Below are positions 31,561 through 41,720 of a stretch of 64,000 bases of DNA, in pieces. Source of the stretch: Acanthosepion pharaonis. Its lineage: Eukaryota; Mollusca; Cephalopoda; Sepiida; Sepiidae. The number at the start of each line of letters is the position of its first letter. Positions within the stretch are counted from its first letter, which is position 1. The DNA lies in NCBI GenBank assembly GCA_903632075.3, contig CAHIKZ030001200.1:30001-94000 (forward strand), in the 5' to 3' direction. Position numbers and translations under genes: made by a program. Below the pieces are notes generated by a model that was not told the DNA's origin, did not search any database, and was given only the letters and a program-made list of their open reading frames with translations.

Positions 31561-32090
31561 CAGCGTGTGGAATATTTAGGAAGATAAACATTAATAATGA
31601 GCAGGAAGAGAAAACAGTTATCAAGTGGACAGTAAATAGCGATTGAAATTTAAATTTTTGCAGATTAAGGTCGGTTGGAAAGCATAGAACCGGAAGAGAG
31701 TTCCATAAACCAGAAGCCGGAGAAAAGAATCTGTTAGCATAGAATTTACGGCTACATTATCTAGCTCAACTGTAAATTGATGAGATCTCGTCTAGTATTG
31801 CGCATAAATTCAGACAGTCTGGACACCATAGTGAAGAGCATATCCAAACAATTACCATGATAATAGTTATAAAAAAGTCACAGATACGGCGGTGTGAAAG
31901 TGACTGAGACCGAGCCGCCAGATCAGGACCTATAATATTGCTGATTTTTCTTTGAATTTTATCAAGCAGCTCCAGGTAAATAGTAAAAGCCACTGTACCT
32001 TATATAGTGGCAATATTCTAAGTATGGACGTATGGTAGACTTATAGATATGCAATATAGATTCCGTAGAGAAAAAAAATTATATCGATTA
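31560..32090 (-). pseudogene. CR1/Jockey-like LINE fragment (copy 2)
   Basis: The minus frame 31766-31993 gives 'LELLDKIQRKISNIIGPDLAARSQSLSHRR', equivalent to the segment at 21990-22080 of the first copy. The 3' part (31640-31760) and the upstream 'SIYKSTIRPYLEYC'-like remains at 32000-32070 fit the same family. Older than copy 1 (more stops). Confidence 0.75.
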
Positions 32091-32500
32091 TATTTGTCAA
32101 ATTCTTTACTCACAAATCTCTGACCTGTGATTAATTTGGCAAAAGTCCAGAAGCTGCTTCCAGTGCATCCATATCATTGTCTACTCTTTCGCATCAAGTG
32201 GCTGATACCTTCAGCTGAAATGGATGAGTGAATAGAAGTTCATATTCGTTGTGATCGTTCAGCCTTTTGTCCATGATGGCTGGAATTTCAGTGCAAGCGA
32301 ATAAAAAGTCACTCTAATTAATTGTGGAAATATGTGATTATGTTCAACAACCTTTTTTTTTTTCATCGATGTGTTTATCTTAAAATATCAGAGAAAGAGA
32401 GAAAATCAATAAAATTAAGCAATTGACTAAATTGATTGATGTAATTATTACATTTTGGAAACGGTAAAGCCTAGGAAACAAGCCCGAAGCGCTAAGGAAA
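32090..32500. other. Intergenic DNA, no feature seen
   Basis: No frame or repeat recognised. Confidence 0.4.
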
Positions 32501-32804
32501 ATGTGAAAATATGTGGAAGATTGAGAGAGGGGGAGGGAGGGAGAGAGAGGGGGGGAGGGAGTGAGAGAGAGATTTTGCAGGGAGAGAAATAGAAACAGAA
32601 AGCAGTGAGTAGACAGTGAAAAAGAGAGGAAGGACAGAGAGACTGGGGAACAAAGAGGATCATAAAGAAAGAAAAAAGATAGATATATAAATAGAGAGAA
32701 GCAACATGATATTATTAGGCATGAAAAAATTGTGACGGATAGATAGAAGCAACATGATATAGTTGTGTATGAACAAACTGTGATACATATGAAAAGACTG
32801 TTCG

Positions 32805-32830
<26 letters not shown>
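32500..32830. repeat. Purine-rich tract with GGGAGAGA repeats
   Basis: AG/GGGA-rich 32520-32700, two copies of 'GAAGCAACATGATAT' (32697, 32747), then (GATA)n 32806-32835. Minus-strand open frames are composition artefacts. Confidence 0.8.
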
Positions 32831-32835
<5 letters not shown>

Positions 32836-32842
32836 GGAACTG

Positions 32843-32844
<2 letters not shown>

Positions 32845-32914
<70 letters not shown>
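32845..32914. repeat. (CA)n-(TA)n microsatellite
   Basis: (CA)n 32845-32869 followed by (TA)n to 32914. Confidence 0.95.
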
Positions 32915-32918
<4 letters not shown>

Positions 32919-32944
32919 AATATATATACCACTTTAAAAAAGAA

Positions 32945-33174
32945 AACAGACACTTCCTTTTTAATAATTTATTTCATCAGAGCCCTTTTAAAGGACGCCG
33001 GATCATCAGATAGTACTTCCAAAAATGAAATAGTGTTACACTACCCATCAATTTTCATTTCATTTTTGTTTCGTTTCATTTTTGGAAGTGCTATCTGATG
33101 ATCCGTGTCCTTTAAAAGGGCTCTGGTGAAATAAATTATTATAATGGTACCTTAGAACCAAGATTTTCATAACT

Positions 33175-33180
<6 letters not shown>
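32945..33180. mobile_element. Palindromic PLE-like element (family C)
   Basis: Arms 32958-33030 and 33075-33150 are inverted copies ('AATAATTTATTTCA', 'AGAGCCCTTTTAAAGGAC', 'GGATCATCAGATAG', 'ACTTCCAAAAATGAAA'). Each carries a CTGATGA, long stem, GAAA motif. The right tail 'TTCATAACTTAAATATATA' is the same as at 48090-48107, where a second member of the family lies. (TA)n on both sides. Confidence 0.75.
33095..33131 (+). ncRNA. Hammerhead-like motif of family C
   Basis: CTGATGA intact, one extra T, a long imperfect stem II closing CC...GG around AAAAGG/CCTTT, then T and GAAA. No clear GTC cleavage triplet or stem I was seen, so it is weaker than the 26.5-kb copy. Confidence 0.35.
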
Positions 33181-33229
<49 letters not shown>

Positions 33230-33285
33230 ATAGATAGATAGAGATAGAGAGAAAGAGAAAGACAGAGAGAGAGAGAGAGAGATAA
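33178..33285. repeat. (TA)n-(GATA)-(GA)n compound tract
   Basis: (TA)n 33178-33228, GATAGATAGA, then GA-rich to 33283. Confidence 0.95.
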
Positions 33286-33289
33286 ATAG

Positions 33290-34069
33290 ATAACTGAACC
33301 GACTGTAGTTGATAGAAAGATAAAGCAAATCAGTAAACATACAGTCACACCCGGCGGAGCCTTTGGAAACACTGCACAGGATACATGAAGCAAAATTTAC
33401 GATCATAGGTGCAGATACGTAAGTGGATCGATAAGTTTATAGCCGCGAACATCGGCAATTATTGGATTTTGATCTACACTTTTCATTGTATATTATGATA
33501 TCATTGTGATTAATATTCACCATTGAATTAAGTGCATATTCAAGGATGGAGATTATGTTGAAATTATGTGTTAAAAATCAAACACTTTCCCCATGTATCC
33601 TTTAGAATGCGTGACTGGCGAATTTATAATAAGTCCTACTTATAAGTCCTTAGACAGAGGAAAGGTTTAGTTTTCCATCTCTTTTTTTCGCTTTATAATT
33701 TTAGCAGCAGAAGCATTGCAATTCGAATTACATCATGGAATCATGTCCCACGTTTTGGGTGATAATGTCTATAATCTTGAAAATAGTCATTATCACTTCG
33801 CGAAAATACTCATTATCACTTTGTGTTACTTTACGTAGCTACCACAATGTTTCTGCCGATCGATTCTCCAAATTTCTTCAATTGTACGGATTAAATAGAA
33901 AGAATCGTTTTTTCTATTTAAAAAAAAAATAAAAAAAATAAAAGTTTGTTTTTTTTTCTAGCATAGATTATTTCATATCATAATGTCTGCACATTTTTTA
34001 TTATTTCTCCTTAGGATGACAATAAAGCCACTAAGGTACAAGGATTACTGATCATGAAATAATATAAGA

Positions 34070-34070
<1 letters not shown>
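33290..34070. other. Intergenic DNA, no gene seen
   Basis: The plus frame 33735-33932 has no recognised domain; an A-rich/T-rich patch lies at 33920-33960. Confidence 0.4.

Positions 34071-34073
<3 letters not shown>

Positions 34074-34109
<36 letters not shown>
34074..34109. repeat. (TA)n flanking Tc1-like element, left
   Basis: The element's TA target lies at the inner end of this tract. Confidence 0.95.
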
Positions 34110-34112
<3 letters not shown>

Positions 34113-35072
34113 GGGTTGGATAAAATAATTGGAACACTTGCTAAATTCAAAGAAAATATATTTAATATGGAGTTGGTCCTCTTTTAGCCTCACAGACAGC
34201 TTTAATACGTCTAGGAATGGAATCATACATCTTCCTGACTTCATCCGGAGGAACTTTCAGTCAATCTTCTATTAAAACCTTCTCCAGCTCTTTACGACAC
34301 GACGGTAGAGGATAGCGGCTCCTAACTTGTTGCTCCAAAATGCACCACAAATGTTCAATCTTGAGATTGGGGAGGCCACTCCATGTGTTCTAGCTCACTT
34401 TCATGCTCTTCATACCAATTCTTAACCACTCGAGAGGTATGTATTGGACCATTTTCGACTTGGAAAATGCAGTCACCATCAGGGAATAAAGTCTTGGCCA
34501 TTGGATGAACATGATCACCCAAAATGTTCAGTTAATCTTTGCTGTTGATTCTACCATGCAGGGCAACTATTAGACTGAGACATATCCATGATATGGCGGC
34601 CCAAACTATCACTGATCCACCTCCATGCTTCACTGTTAGAAGAAGACAGTCAGGCTTGTAAGCTTCTTTGGGCTGCCTCCACACATAAACTCACCCTGAA
34701 GTTGGGAAAAGAGAAAAACTGGACTTGTTTGAGAATGTGACTTGCTTCCATTGGTCTGCAGACCAGACATTGTGATCTCTGCACCACTTCAACCTCTTTT
34801 GAATGTTGCGAGTGGAGAGAAGAGGTTTCCTCACAGCGGCTCTTCCGTGATATGCAGCCTTATGGAGCTCACGGTGAACAGTTTTAGTAGAAACTGAACT
34901 ATTCAGATGGTTATTCAACTCAGCAGTCACTTTGGCCGCATTTGTCAGATGATTTTTGCCACATTGCGTTTCAATGCACATCAGTCCCTGTCAGCAAGTT
35001 TGCAAGTCCGGCCCAAATTGCTACGGTTGCCAGTGTGGATTTTGCAACTGTTTCAATTATTTGGTCCAACCC

Positions 35073-35075
<3 letters not shown>
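34110..35075 (-). pseudogene. Tc1-like transposon, complete length, dead transposase
   Basis: TIRs CAGGGGTTGGATAAAATAAT and, inverted, CAGGGGTTGGACCAAATAAT, with TA next to both ends (34108-09, 35076-77). The minus frame from 34981 reads 'HLNSSVSTKTVHRELHKAAY' (second HTH), 'LSTRNIQKRLKWCRDH', 'ADQWKQVTFSNKSSF', then in shifted frames 'KPDCLLLTVKHGGGSVIVW' and 'FQVENGPIHTSRVV'. In Tc1-like enzymes these blocks carry the catalytic Asp residues; here the first is Asn (FSNKSSF) and the second Glu (VENGPIH). With stops in addition, the copy is inactive. 966 bp. Confidence 0.9.

Positions 35076-35106
<31 letters not shown>
35076..35106. repeat. (TA)n flanking Tc1-like element, right
   Basis: Pure (TA)n from the target TA outward. 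Confidence 0.95.
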
Positions 35107-35109
<3 letters not shown>

Positions 35110-35243
35110 ATTATTTATTCGAAAATTATAACATAAATATGTTATATAATCACTTAAGACACCAGAAGTGCTGAAACAAAATGGCTATTTTTTGTGATTT
35201 CATAACATATTTATGTTATAATTTTCGAATAAATAATTATATT
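35107..35243. mobile_element. Palindromic PLE-like tail pair (family D)
   Basis: Arms 35107-35144 and 35206-35243 are exact or near-exact inverted copies ('TAATTATTTATTCGAAAATT', 'ATAACATAAATATGTTAT'). The centre contains 'GACACCAGAAGTGCTGAAAC', the family D phrase also seen at 29850 and 56610. Confidence 0.75.
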
Positions 35244-35327
35244 TGCCCTACTCTGTACTAAGCATTCTTTAAGAATAGTATTTGTTGGTTATTAGAATTT
35301 ATTCCGTATACACATCCTATACTTGGG

Positions 35328-35396
<69 letters not shown>
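35328..35396. repeat. (TA)n microsatellite
   Basis: Two TA blocks separated by a single C-containing step, about 70 bases. Confidence 0.95.
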
Positions 35397-35399
<3 letters not shown>

Positions 35400-35444
35400 G
35401 GAGATAGAGAAATAAAAGAACACTAATTAAGAAGACAGAAGAGA

Positions 35445-35700
35445 AATATCGACCTTTTGTATAAATTTTTGATGATCAAAATTCACTGGAAAGCAAGATG
35501 CCGGAAAAGCTTTCCACAAGAGAGAAGTGAGAGAAAAGAAACTGTTAGCATAGAACTTACGGTCACATGTAACCATTTCAACTGTAAAATGATGAGACCT
35601 TGCTGCCAGTCCAGTACTGCGTTTAAATTAATAAATTCTTGTTACTATAGAGGAAAGTTTATCAAAAGAAATACCATGTCTTAGAAGAAGAATTGTTATC
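35445..35700 (-). pseudogene. CR1/Jockey-like LINE fragment (copy 3)
   Basis: Shares with 31690-31860 the ordered phrases 'TTCCA(T/C)AA', 'CTGTTAGCATAGAA(C/T)TTACGG', 'CAACTGTAAA.TGATGAGA' and 'ATACCATG'. No frame is preserved; assignment depends on copy 2. Confidence 0.55.
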
Positions 35701-36560
35701 ATTTCAAATTTCATTGAATTAAGCTTTTTGGTTGCTTTCGTTGTAAGCGAAACATCTTGGTAACAACAAGTTTGGAGACTTCTTGAAAGTTTCAAATTAT
35801 TTTCACACCCAGAGAGAAAATTGTCAGGATTTTTATCACGAGTGTTGGGTCTCTGTAGCTAATATTAAATACGGATTTAATTGAAATAACAAGAAAGGAG
35901 TTAAATGCGAAAAACCTACGGGTTATGTGGAATTTCTTCCATGGTAAACAACATGAAATAGGAAGTACTCCTTGAGGCTATCTAAACCTTTACATATCAT
36001 TGTTCCCGTGTACCGATCTCTTCTGGGGTAAACAAGAAAAGAAAGGAATTCTCATATAGAAAAAAAATTAGAATGATTTGACTAAAAATATACATGAAAT
36101 TCCCTTCGAAGTGAAATCTACCCGAGGAAAATGGAAGCGAAAACTCAGGAACAGCTTATCCCGACAATGTATCAGTCGTATAAAAATAACGCACCCTTTC
36201 TCTGATCAGATAGGAGGTATGCACAATGCCAAGCACATCATATGGGGAATCACTACCTGATCAAGTGTTGTGATCCTTCGTTAGACAGTGAGTTCCTAAT
36301 TCAAACAGCGTGAAGGAAATATAATCGATGAGAATGTCCTGCAATCCATCATCGCGGAAATAGGTATATAATCCACAATATGAGGATATGAGCCGACATT
36401 TTTCTGTTGGATTTTAAATCAACCCAATCTGAGCAGATCTCTTTTCTTTTTTTTTATTAGCTCGTTCACCGTATTCTGCAACTGTGGCTTTTGCAATGAT
36501 CTCTGGTATGATGTGTCATCCTGATCTTAGGTTTATTGTCGGGAATTGTGAGATTAGCGC
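35700..36560. other. Intergenic DNA, no feature seen
   Basis: The plus frame at 36078-36260 has no recognised domain. No terminal repeats found. Confidence 0.4.
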
Positions 36561-36639
36561 ACTCTCAACATATTTAATTATGAGTGAATCCGTTTCACTC
36601 CTGATAAAAGTGGTATTTATTAAGTGGGGAATTTAAAAA

Positions 36640-36744
36640 AAAGACTAAAATGATTAATAAAAGCAAAAGAAAAAGCTAACACTCAATAACACCAACTATG
36701 AACTCGGCCAAAATGTGCTGGGTGTGTTTGGAAAATAAAACATT

Positions 36745-36747
<3 letters not shown>
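36640..36747 (+). repeat. Dispersed repeat R2, left part (interrupted)
   Basis: Shares 'CACTCA.TAACA.CAACTATGAAC.CGGCCA.AATGTGCTAG' word order and 'GGAAAATAAA.CATTCCTATA' with 37624-37715. The right half is at 37113-37215. Confidence 0.65.
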
Positions 36748-36789
<42 letters not shown>

Positions 36790-37067
36790 CCTTTAAGTAA
36801 AAATCTTTCTGTAATGAAAGTTTCTTGAACGCGTTTGCTGTTACGAGCGTCAATAACAGCAAACGCGTTCAAGAAACTTTCATTACAGAAAGATTTTATA
36901 AAGGGAACAATTAGTTAACTTATCTTCATACCCTGCCTGGTGGCAAACGCTGCTGGTGGCGCTAGGGGTGGCGGTCCCGCCATAGCCACCGAAACCGTGA
37001 GATCACCCTGGTCGGCGGCTGATGAAGACAGGGTATCGCACGTGCTAACACACGTTGTATGTTAAAA

Positions 37068-37112
<45 letters not shown>
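36748..37112. mobile_element. Palindrome-bearing insertion in repeat R2, bounded by (TA)n
   Basis: (TA)n 36748-36785, then inverted arms 36786-36843 and 36855-36912 (TGTTCCTTTA...GCTGTTA / AACAGCAAACGCGTTC...GGGAACA) with a loop of about 10 bases, then a GC-rich block 36913-37060 with 'GCTGATGAAGACAGGG' and a (A)n-(TA)n end. The neighbouring R2 copy at 37600-37850 lacks the whole block. Class unknown; CTGATGA near the tail suggests a PLE relation, but no GAAA follows. Confidence 0.6.
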
Positions 37113-37118
<6 letters not shown>

Positions 37119-37211
37119 ACGTGTACAGTTAAAATAAAATATAAATAGTCCTTGATAATAGTTAAGAGAAAAGCTGAGAGCGCACGGATAGGCAGAACTT
37201 TTGGACACATA

Positions 37212-37248
<37 letters not shown>

Positions 37249-37260
37249 GTGTGTGTGAAA
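37113..37260 (+). repeat. Dispersed repeat R2, right part, and (TG)n
   Basis: 'TCCTTGATAATAG.TAA.AGAA' and 'GCTGA.AGCG...CGGATA.GCAGAA' match 37770-37825. Followed by (TG)n 37216-37256. Confidence 0.6.
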
Positions 37261-37599
37261 GAACAAAAAGAATATAAATTCAAACGTTTGAAACATTAAT
37301 TTAAAAAGGGTTCAATACAAGAGTAGACCAATAGTTATTTATTATAAAGTTTTACTTTGGAACATACTTATATGTATGTTCAAATGTAACACTTTATAAT
37401 GTATGTCTGTGTGTTTCGTTAAAGACTACTGGTAAGGTACTGTTATTAAGCTTTTTTTTATCTACAAGACATATGTTACAGCTCTCTGACTATATGTCAA
37501 TTAGAGACCATTTAAACACACAGAAACTCACCAATCTCCATCCGCAACATGTAGAAAATACAAGGATAATAGCGTCATCCCCATGTAAATAATCTAAAA

Positions 37600-37860
37600 A
37601 TAATGGAAGCATAAATAATAAAAAAGAAAAACATCCAGCACTCATTAACATCAACTATGAACACGGCCACAATGTGCTAGCCGTGTATGGAAAATAAAGC
37701 ATTCCTATAATTCTAGATACATACATAAAAAACAAACAAACATATATTCAGTTAAAAAAAAAAAAAAAAAAATCATCCTTGATAATAGCTAAAAGAATAA
37801 CTGAAAGCGACCGGATATGCAGAAAACTTGTACAATTTTGACACATTTTATGCCCAGAAA
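37600..37860 (+). repeat. Dispersed repeat R2, uninterrupted copy
   Basis: Contains both halves that are separated at 36.75-37.11 kb, joined by a 45-base A-rich linker. Confidence 0.6.
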
Positions 37861-37914
37861 AAAAAAATTAAATTAAAAGCTTAATCGCAGTACTGTGTCA
37901 GTTGTCTTCAATGA

Positions 37915-37918
<4 letters not shown>

Positions 37919-37969
<51 letters not shown>

Positions 37970-38062
37970 GTGTGTGAATATCATTGTGTTATCAACTAAC
38001 GTACATAGTTATGTACATAATATAAGATATTAGTTGATAACACAATAATACTCACAAATATA
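37919..38062. repeat. (TA)n and an adjacent 30-bp-arm hairpin
   Basis: (TA)n 37919-37969, then inverted arms 37971-38000 and 38028-38060 ('TGTGTTATCAACTA' / 'TAGTTGATAACACA') around a 28-base centre. Confidence 0.8.
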
Positions 38063-38360
38063 CACAGTAAAAAGAATCTTCAGATATTGTAGGCCATCTA
38101 CATTAAAAAAAGCAATCCGCACTCAGCACAATTATATTCCAAACTACGTACACCACATTACATCGCATCTAGATATATGCTTCTGTTAATATTTCGCCCT
38201 CTTGCGGGGTATGACATCATAGGACCGCATCTTGAGCTTTCGAACCGTGTCTGCTATTCCGCGAACGTTATCGTCGCATAGCAATATTCTATGTCAATCT
38301 TCTATATCAACATAACAAAATATTATCTTCGATCGTGTATATCTTTGCTAAAATGTCCCT
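38063..38360. other. Intergenic DNA, GC-richer, no gene seen
   Basis: A patch of CG dinucleotides at 38190-38280; no frame. Confidence 0.35.
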
Positions 38361-38470
38361 ATAACCATTCTGAAGATGGCTTATGTGAGCCGAAAGCTTA
38401 GATCAAGAACCAACTTAATAAAAACGTATCCAAATGTTGGACAAGTTTTGTCTGTATTTCCACCCGAAAT
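38360..38470 (+). mobile_element. PLE-like terminus
   Basis: 'TCTGAAGATGGCTTATGTGA' then 'GCCGAAAGC': CTGAAGA, one extra T, GGCT...AGCC stem, GAAA. Followed by a ~70-base tail ('CAAATGTTGGACAAGTTTTG'). Confidence 0.45.
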
Positions 38471-38541
38471 TAAAGCAAACATACGAATATTAGAACGGCT
38501 CATAATCACACATAATAGACATTCATTGCCCTGTTATATTT

Positions 38542-38546
<5 letters not shown>

Positions 38547-38623
<77 letters not shown>

Positions 38624-38625
38624 AT
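38547..38625. repeat. (TA)n-(TG)n microsatellite
   Basis: (TA)n to 38597 then TG repeats. Confidence 0.95.
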
Positions 38626-38664
38626 AAATCCTCTCCAGTCGTTTTTGACGTTTGAGAGTACTTA

Positions 38665-38892
38665 CCGGGTGTAACAGTAAAATTGTCCAAATAGTGTAAT
38701 AGCAAAATTTACTAATTGTTAGACTAAGTTTGAACCGTCGTATATTAGAAATGATTAAATATATCTTACTGGAATTCTCCGAGGTTGTTAGGACACTATT
38801 GAACTCTATTCTAAGCAATAACAAAATGACGTGTTCATCATTATTTAATCATAGCTAAGGTTCGGAAGCTTAGGAAGGAATGAATTAAAGTT

Positions 38893-38953
<61 letters not shown>

Positions 38954-39440
38954 TAGGATCATTTCCAACTTATTTAAGACAATTTTCGCCCTCTTGAACC
39001 TTTTCTAATTAATCTTCTTAACTCTAAGTTGAAATGATGATCCATCTTGTTGTTGTGACCTCCTGATCCAGTTTTCCTTTCTACTGTTCCATTTTCTTTT
39101 AACTTATTCTTGGTGGTTCTTGAATGGACTTTAAAGATTATGAATATTAGTGCCATTATTGAAGGTCTGAATGATCTTTTTTTTGATCTCACCATTGCTC
39201 AGTTGAGAAGACAGTGGGGTTGACGCAAAATGATTTTAAACTGTTGTCTTTCTAGCTGAATATGGTTTTTTGGTGATTCTTCCGATAAAAGGTGTCAAGA
39301 TGGCCACATGTCTTATCTGAAAACCTGGAAAAAAGAAACTCCATTACTTTAGTTGTTGTTTTTTTTATATATATTAAACATTTTGTGGGATGGATAATTA
39401 TTCTGTAATACGATTTGGACAATTTTACTTTTAAACCCGG
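38665..39440 (-). mobile_element. Tc1-like non-autonomous element, copy 2, with internal (TA)n
   Basis: TIRs CCGGGTGTAACAGTAAAATT and, inverted, CCGGGTTTAAAAGTAAAATT, flanked by TA (38663-64, 39441-42). The minus strand keeps the transposase N-terminus ('SIMALIFIIFKVHSRTTKNK', 'RKTGSGGHNNKMDHHFNLE', 'LRRLIRKGS'), typical paired HTH sequence, but the catalytic domain is absent and its place is taken by (TA)n at 38898-38951. 776 bp. Confidence 0.8.
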
Positions 39441-39464
39441 TATATAGGACCGAGCCAAATAGCA

Positions 39465-39545
39465 AGCCAATACGTACGTATGATTTGGCTATAGTGGTGA
39501 AGGATCGTTCAGAATCAACCACATTTTCCAGAAAAAAAAAACCCC
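39465..39545 (-). mobile_element. SINE tail fragment
   Basis: 'GATTTGGCTATAGTGGTGAAGG' and 'CAGAATCAACCACATTTTCC' are the reverse complement of the main SINE family's 3' end (compare 61370-61420). Confidence 0.5.
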
Positions 39546-39589
39546 AAAAAACAAAAAGCAATTAGTGATAACTGTTTCACGGAGCTGGC

Positions 39590-39725
39590 GCGGTGTGAAA
39601 GAGATGGATTCATACTTTTAATAGGCTATTTGCATGTATGTGAATGTAATAGATTCGAATGGAATTCGAACCCGGCTCTCCGTATTCTTATCCGTTAAAC
39701 CACCGCCTATGCACATGACATGAGT
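39590..39725 (-). mobile_element. tRNA-derived SINE, 5' part
   Basis: Minus strand: box A 'GGCGGTGGTTTAACGGATAAG' (about 39705) and box B 'GGGTTCGAATTCC' (about 39675), then 'CATTCACATACATGCAAATAG'. Head only. Confidence 0.7.
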
Positions 39726-39844
39726 TTTGCAGAAATACAGTCTTTTTTATCAATATATAAAGGCTAATATTAAAATTATTCCTTGAATTTTTCCTAAAGG
39801 AATTATATATTTACTTCCGAATCATAAAGAGAATTGTTAGGTCA

Positions 39845-39985
39845 TTTTGATGTTGTGTAATGGTTAACAAGTTTGTCTCGCGAGATCAATTAGGACTAAA
39901 TAGTGAGTTAGATGCTCACTGATTGCCCCGTAATTTCGGCCATGTGCCACATCTAAGCTATGCTTAGAAAACCGCCATAAAACAG
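39845..39985 (+). mobile_element. tRNA-derived SINE, second family (copy 2)
   Basis: 'GTTGTGTAATGGTTAACAAG' (box A), 'GTGAGTTAGATGCTCACTG' (degenerate box B), then 'ATTTCGGCCATGTGCCACAT' and 'CTAAGCTATGCTTAG', matching 31425-31560. Confidence 0.65.
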
Positions 39986-39989
39986 ATGT

Positions 39990-40325
39990 ATTAACTTCGA
40001 GAGTGAATGAGCCAGCATGTACTGTCATGTTAAATTAAACTCACTCAGCAACCATCATGAAATCAAAGAATATTCAAACCACAACCGATGGCTGGCATTT
40101 AATCTCGGAAAGCTGCAATTAGAAAGTCACGAATCGCGAAAATTTACCCGATGTAAGTCATCTCAACGGCCCAATAGAGCATTATGGAATTAACAAGAAT
40201 AAATATGAAAATAATATTTCTTTTATACAAATAAATATCTCTTAAGTATTCTGTCGTGTTATAAACGTGAAAAAATAATTCAACGCTCGAGTAGTTTGAA
40301 AGAAAATGATGTGATTCATTTTAAG
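39990..40325. other. Intergenic DNA, no feature seen
   Basis: No frame or repeat recognised. Confidence 0.4.
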
Positions 40326-40337
40326 TAACAATAATCT

Positions 40338-40687
40338 GTCTATATTTCTGAGATGAGGTATTATGTACATTATTTACATTATTTGCACTATTGTCCTCAT
40401 CTTTATCAGGTAAAGGCATTAGTTAGAACCAGTGACAAGGCCCAAAGAGTGTGAGTTCAATACTTGGTTAAGGTAGTGGAGAACTTTCAGAGGGGTATTA
40501 ACAGGAGATAACTGACAACTGACATCCATTAAACATGGCACGTGGAACTAGAACAGTCTAGCCCAGTGAGCGAAATAAAGGGTTCAGTTCGACATTCCAA
40601 CCACCTGAAGAAGACCGGAGCGTACAACGGCCGAAACTAAATATGGCGACAAAGATTAGGACAATATTCCGAATAATGTAACTTTTG
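40338..40687. mobile_element. Second palindromic element (8.84-kb family), left arm truncated
   Basis: Shares 'TATATTTCTGA', 'ATTGTCCTCATC', 'CAAAGAGTGTGAGTTCAATAC', 'CACGTGGAACTAGAACAGTC' and 'CACCTGAAGAAG' with 8840-9335. The left arm lacks its hammerhead-like section; the right arm has CTGAAGA, stem, GAAAC at 40603-40637. It is flanked by an identical AACAATAATCT (40327-40337 and 40688-40698). Confidence 0.75.
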
Positions 40688-40744
40688 AACAATAATCTAT
40701 ATAATAAATACGCATGTCAGTGTGTCACACCTTTTCAACATTAC

Positions 40745-41225
40745 TCTTAGAGGCCGGAGCTCGACATATCGGTTTTAGAATCAGGAAGACTCCGTGAGCA
40801 AATTAAAAACTCTCCCGATTGGATCCTGACTCGCAATCCTGAAATTTTGGATTCCCAATTTTCCATTACCGCCATTGTTTGTCGGCGATTTTTTAACGTG
40901 ATGTTTTGCGACGAATATCTTTGTACGATCACAAATTATTGTAACTAAGAAATAAATTTGGTAATAATCGAAATTAATTGCAAAATCCAGCTAAAGTTAC
41001 CAATGAAATAAAAAACATTGTTTGTACGGAAAGTAAGGACCTACGTACATCAAGTTGTTTTTAAATTAAGTGGCGGCAGAAGAATTATCGTTGAACTTTT
41101 AAAAGGTAAGCTTAAATATTAAAGCAATACTTAAATGAAGCGATTAATTTTGAGTTCTTTTATAGTTTATTGTTGCCTATCGGGTCTTCTCCCTACCTAT
41201 TGTGATGAAAGCCTAATCAAGAGCC
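40745..41225 (-). repeat. Dispersed repeat R1, uninterrupted copy
   Basis: Reverse-complement match to 8690-8839 plus 9345-9690, joined directly at 41081-41089 (AGAATTATC). Serves as the empty site for the insertion at 8840-9335. Confidence 0.75.
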
Positions 41226-41229
41226 CTTT

Positions 41230-41450
41230 TCAGGAGCTAGCTTAGATGCAGCTTGATAGGGTTGCCTTTAAGCTAGTTATTAATATTGGAGGAACGAGAC
41301 GTTATAGCCGATTATATACGACGTCAAACCTCAAGATTTGTAAGATTGCATGAATTATGGGTAAATAATATACACATTATATTCAATTGTTTATTTAATC
41401 AAAGCGCACGTTCTCTAGACTTGTTTAAGATTTAAATAAAATGGAAACAA
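41230..41450. other. Intergenic DNA, no feature seen
   Basis: Nothing recognised. Confidence 0.4.
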
Positions 41451-41454
41451 AGAA

Positions 41455-41720
41455 GGAAAACTAAGCTTAAAATAAAGAGGAACAGTTGACATTTTTGGGC
41501 AGATAATGAGAAAAGAAGACTTGAAAGATTGGACACTTGTTGAACATATTGAAGGCAAGAGGAACAGAGGGATACAGCGAGCCTCCTGGGAAGGTATAAA
41601 CGTATGACAGAACAGACCTGAGGAGGGATAGTAAAAACAACAAACATTGCTAAGGGTTTCAAATGGATAGAGAGTTGTGTTATGTAGTGACATGGAGTTC
41701 TGAAGGGACACTGGACATAG
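41455..41720 (+). pseudogene. RTE-like LINE 3' end
   Basis: Plus-strand translations give 'TLVEHIEGKRNRGIQRASWEG' and nearby fragments, the C-terminal region of RTE-type LINE proteins, then non-coding sequence leading into a (GAA)n tail at 41721. Such LINEs end in short tandem repeats rather than poly(A), which fits the junction. Only the last 90 or so codons are present. Confidence 0.65.

Noticed and set aside
36998..37050. CTGATGAAGACAGGG as a hammerhead
   Set aside because: No GAAA partner follows at the right distance (GCAC instead).
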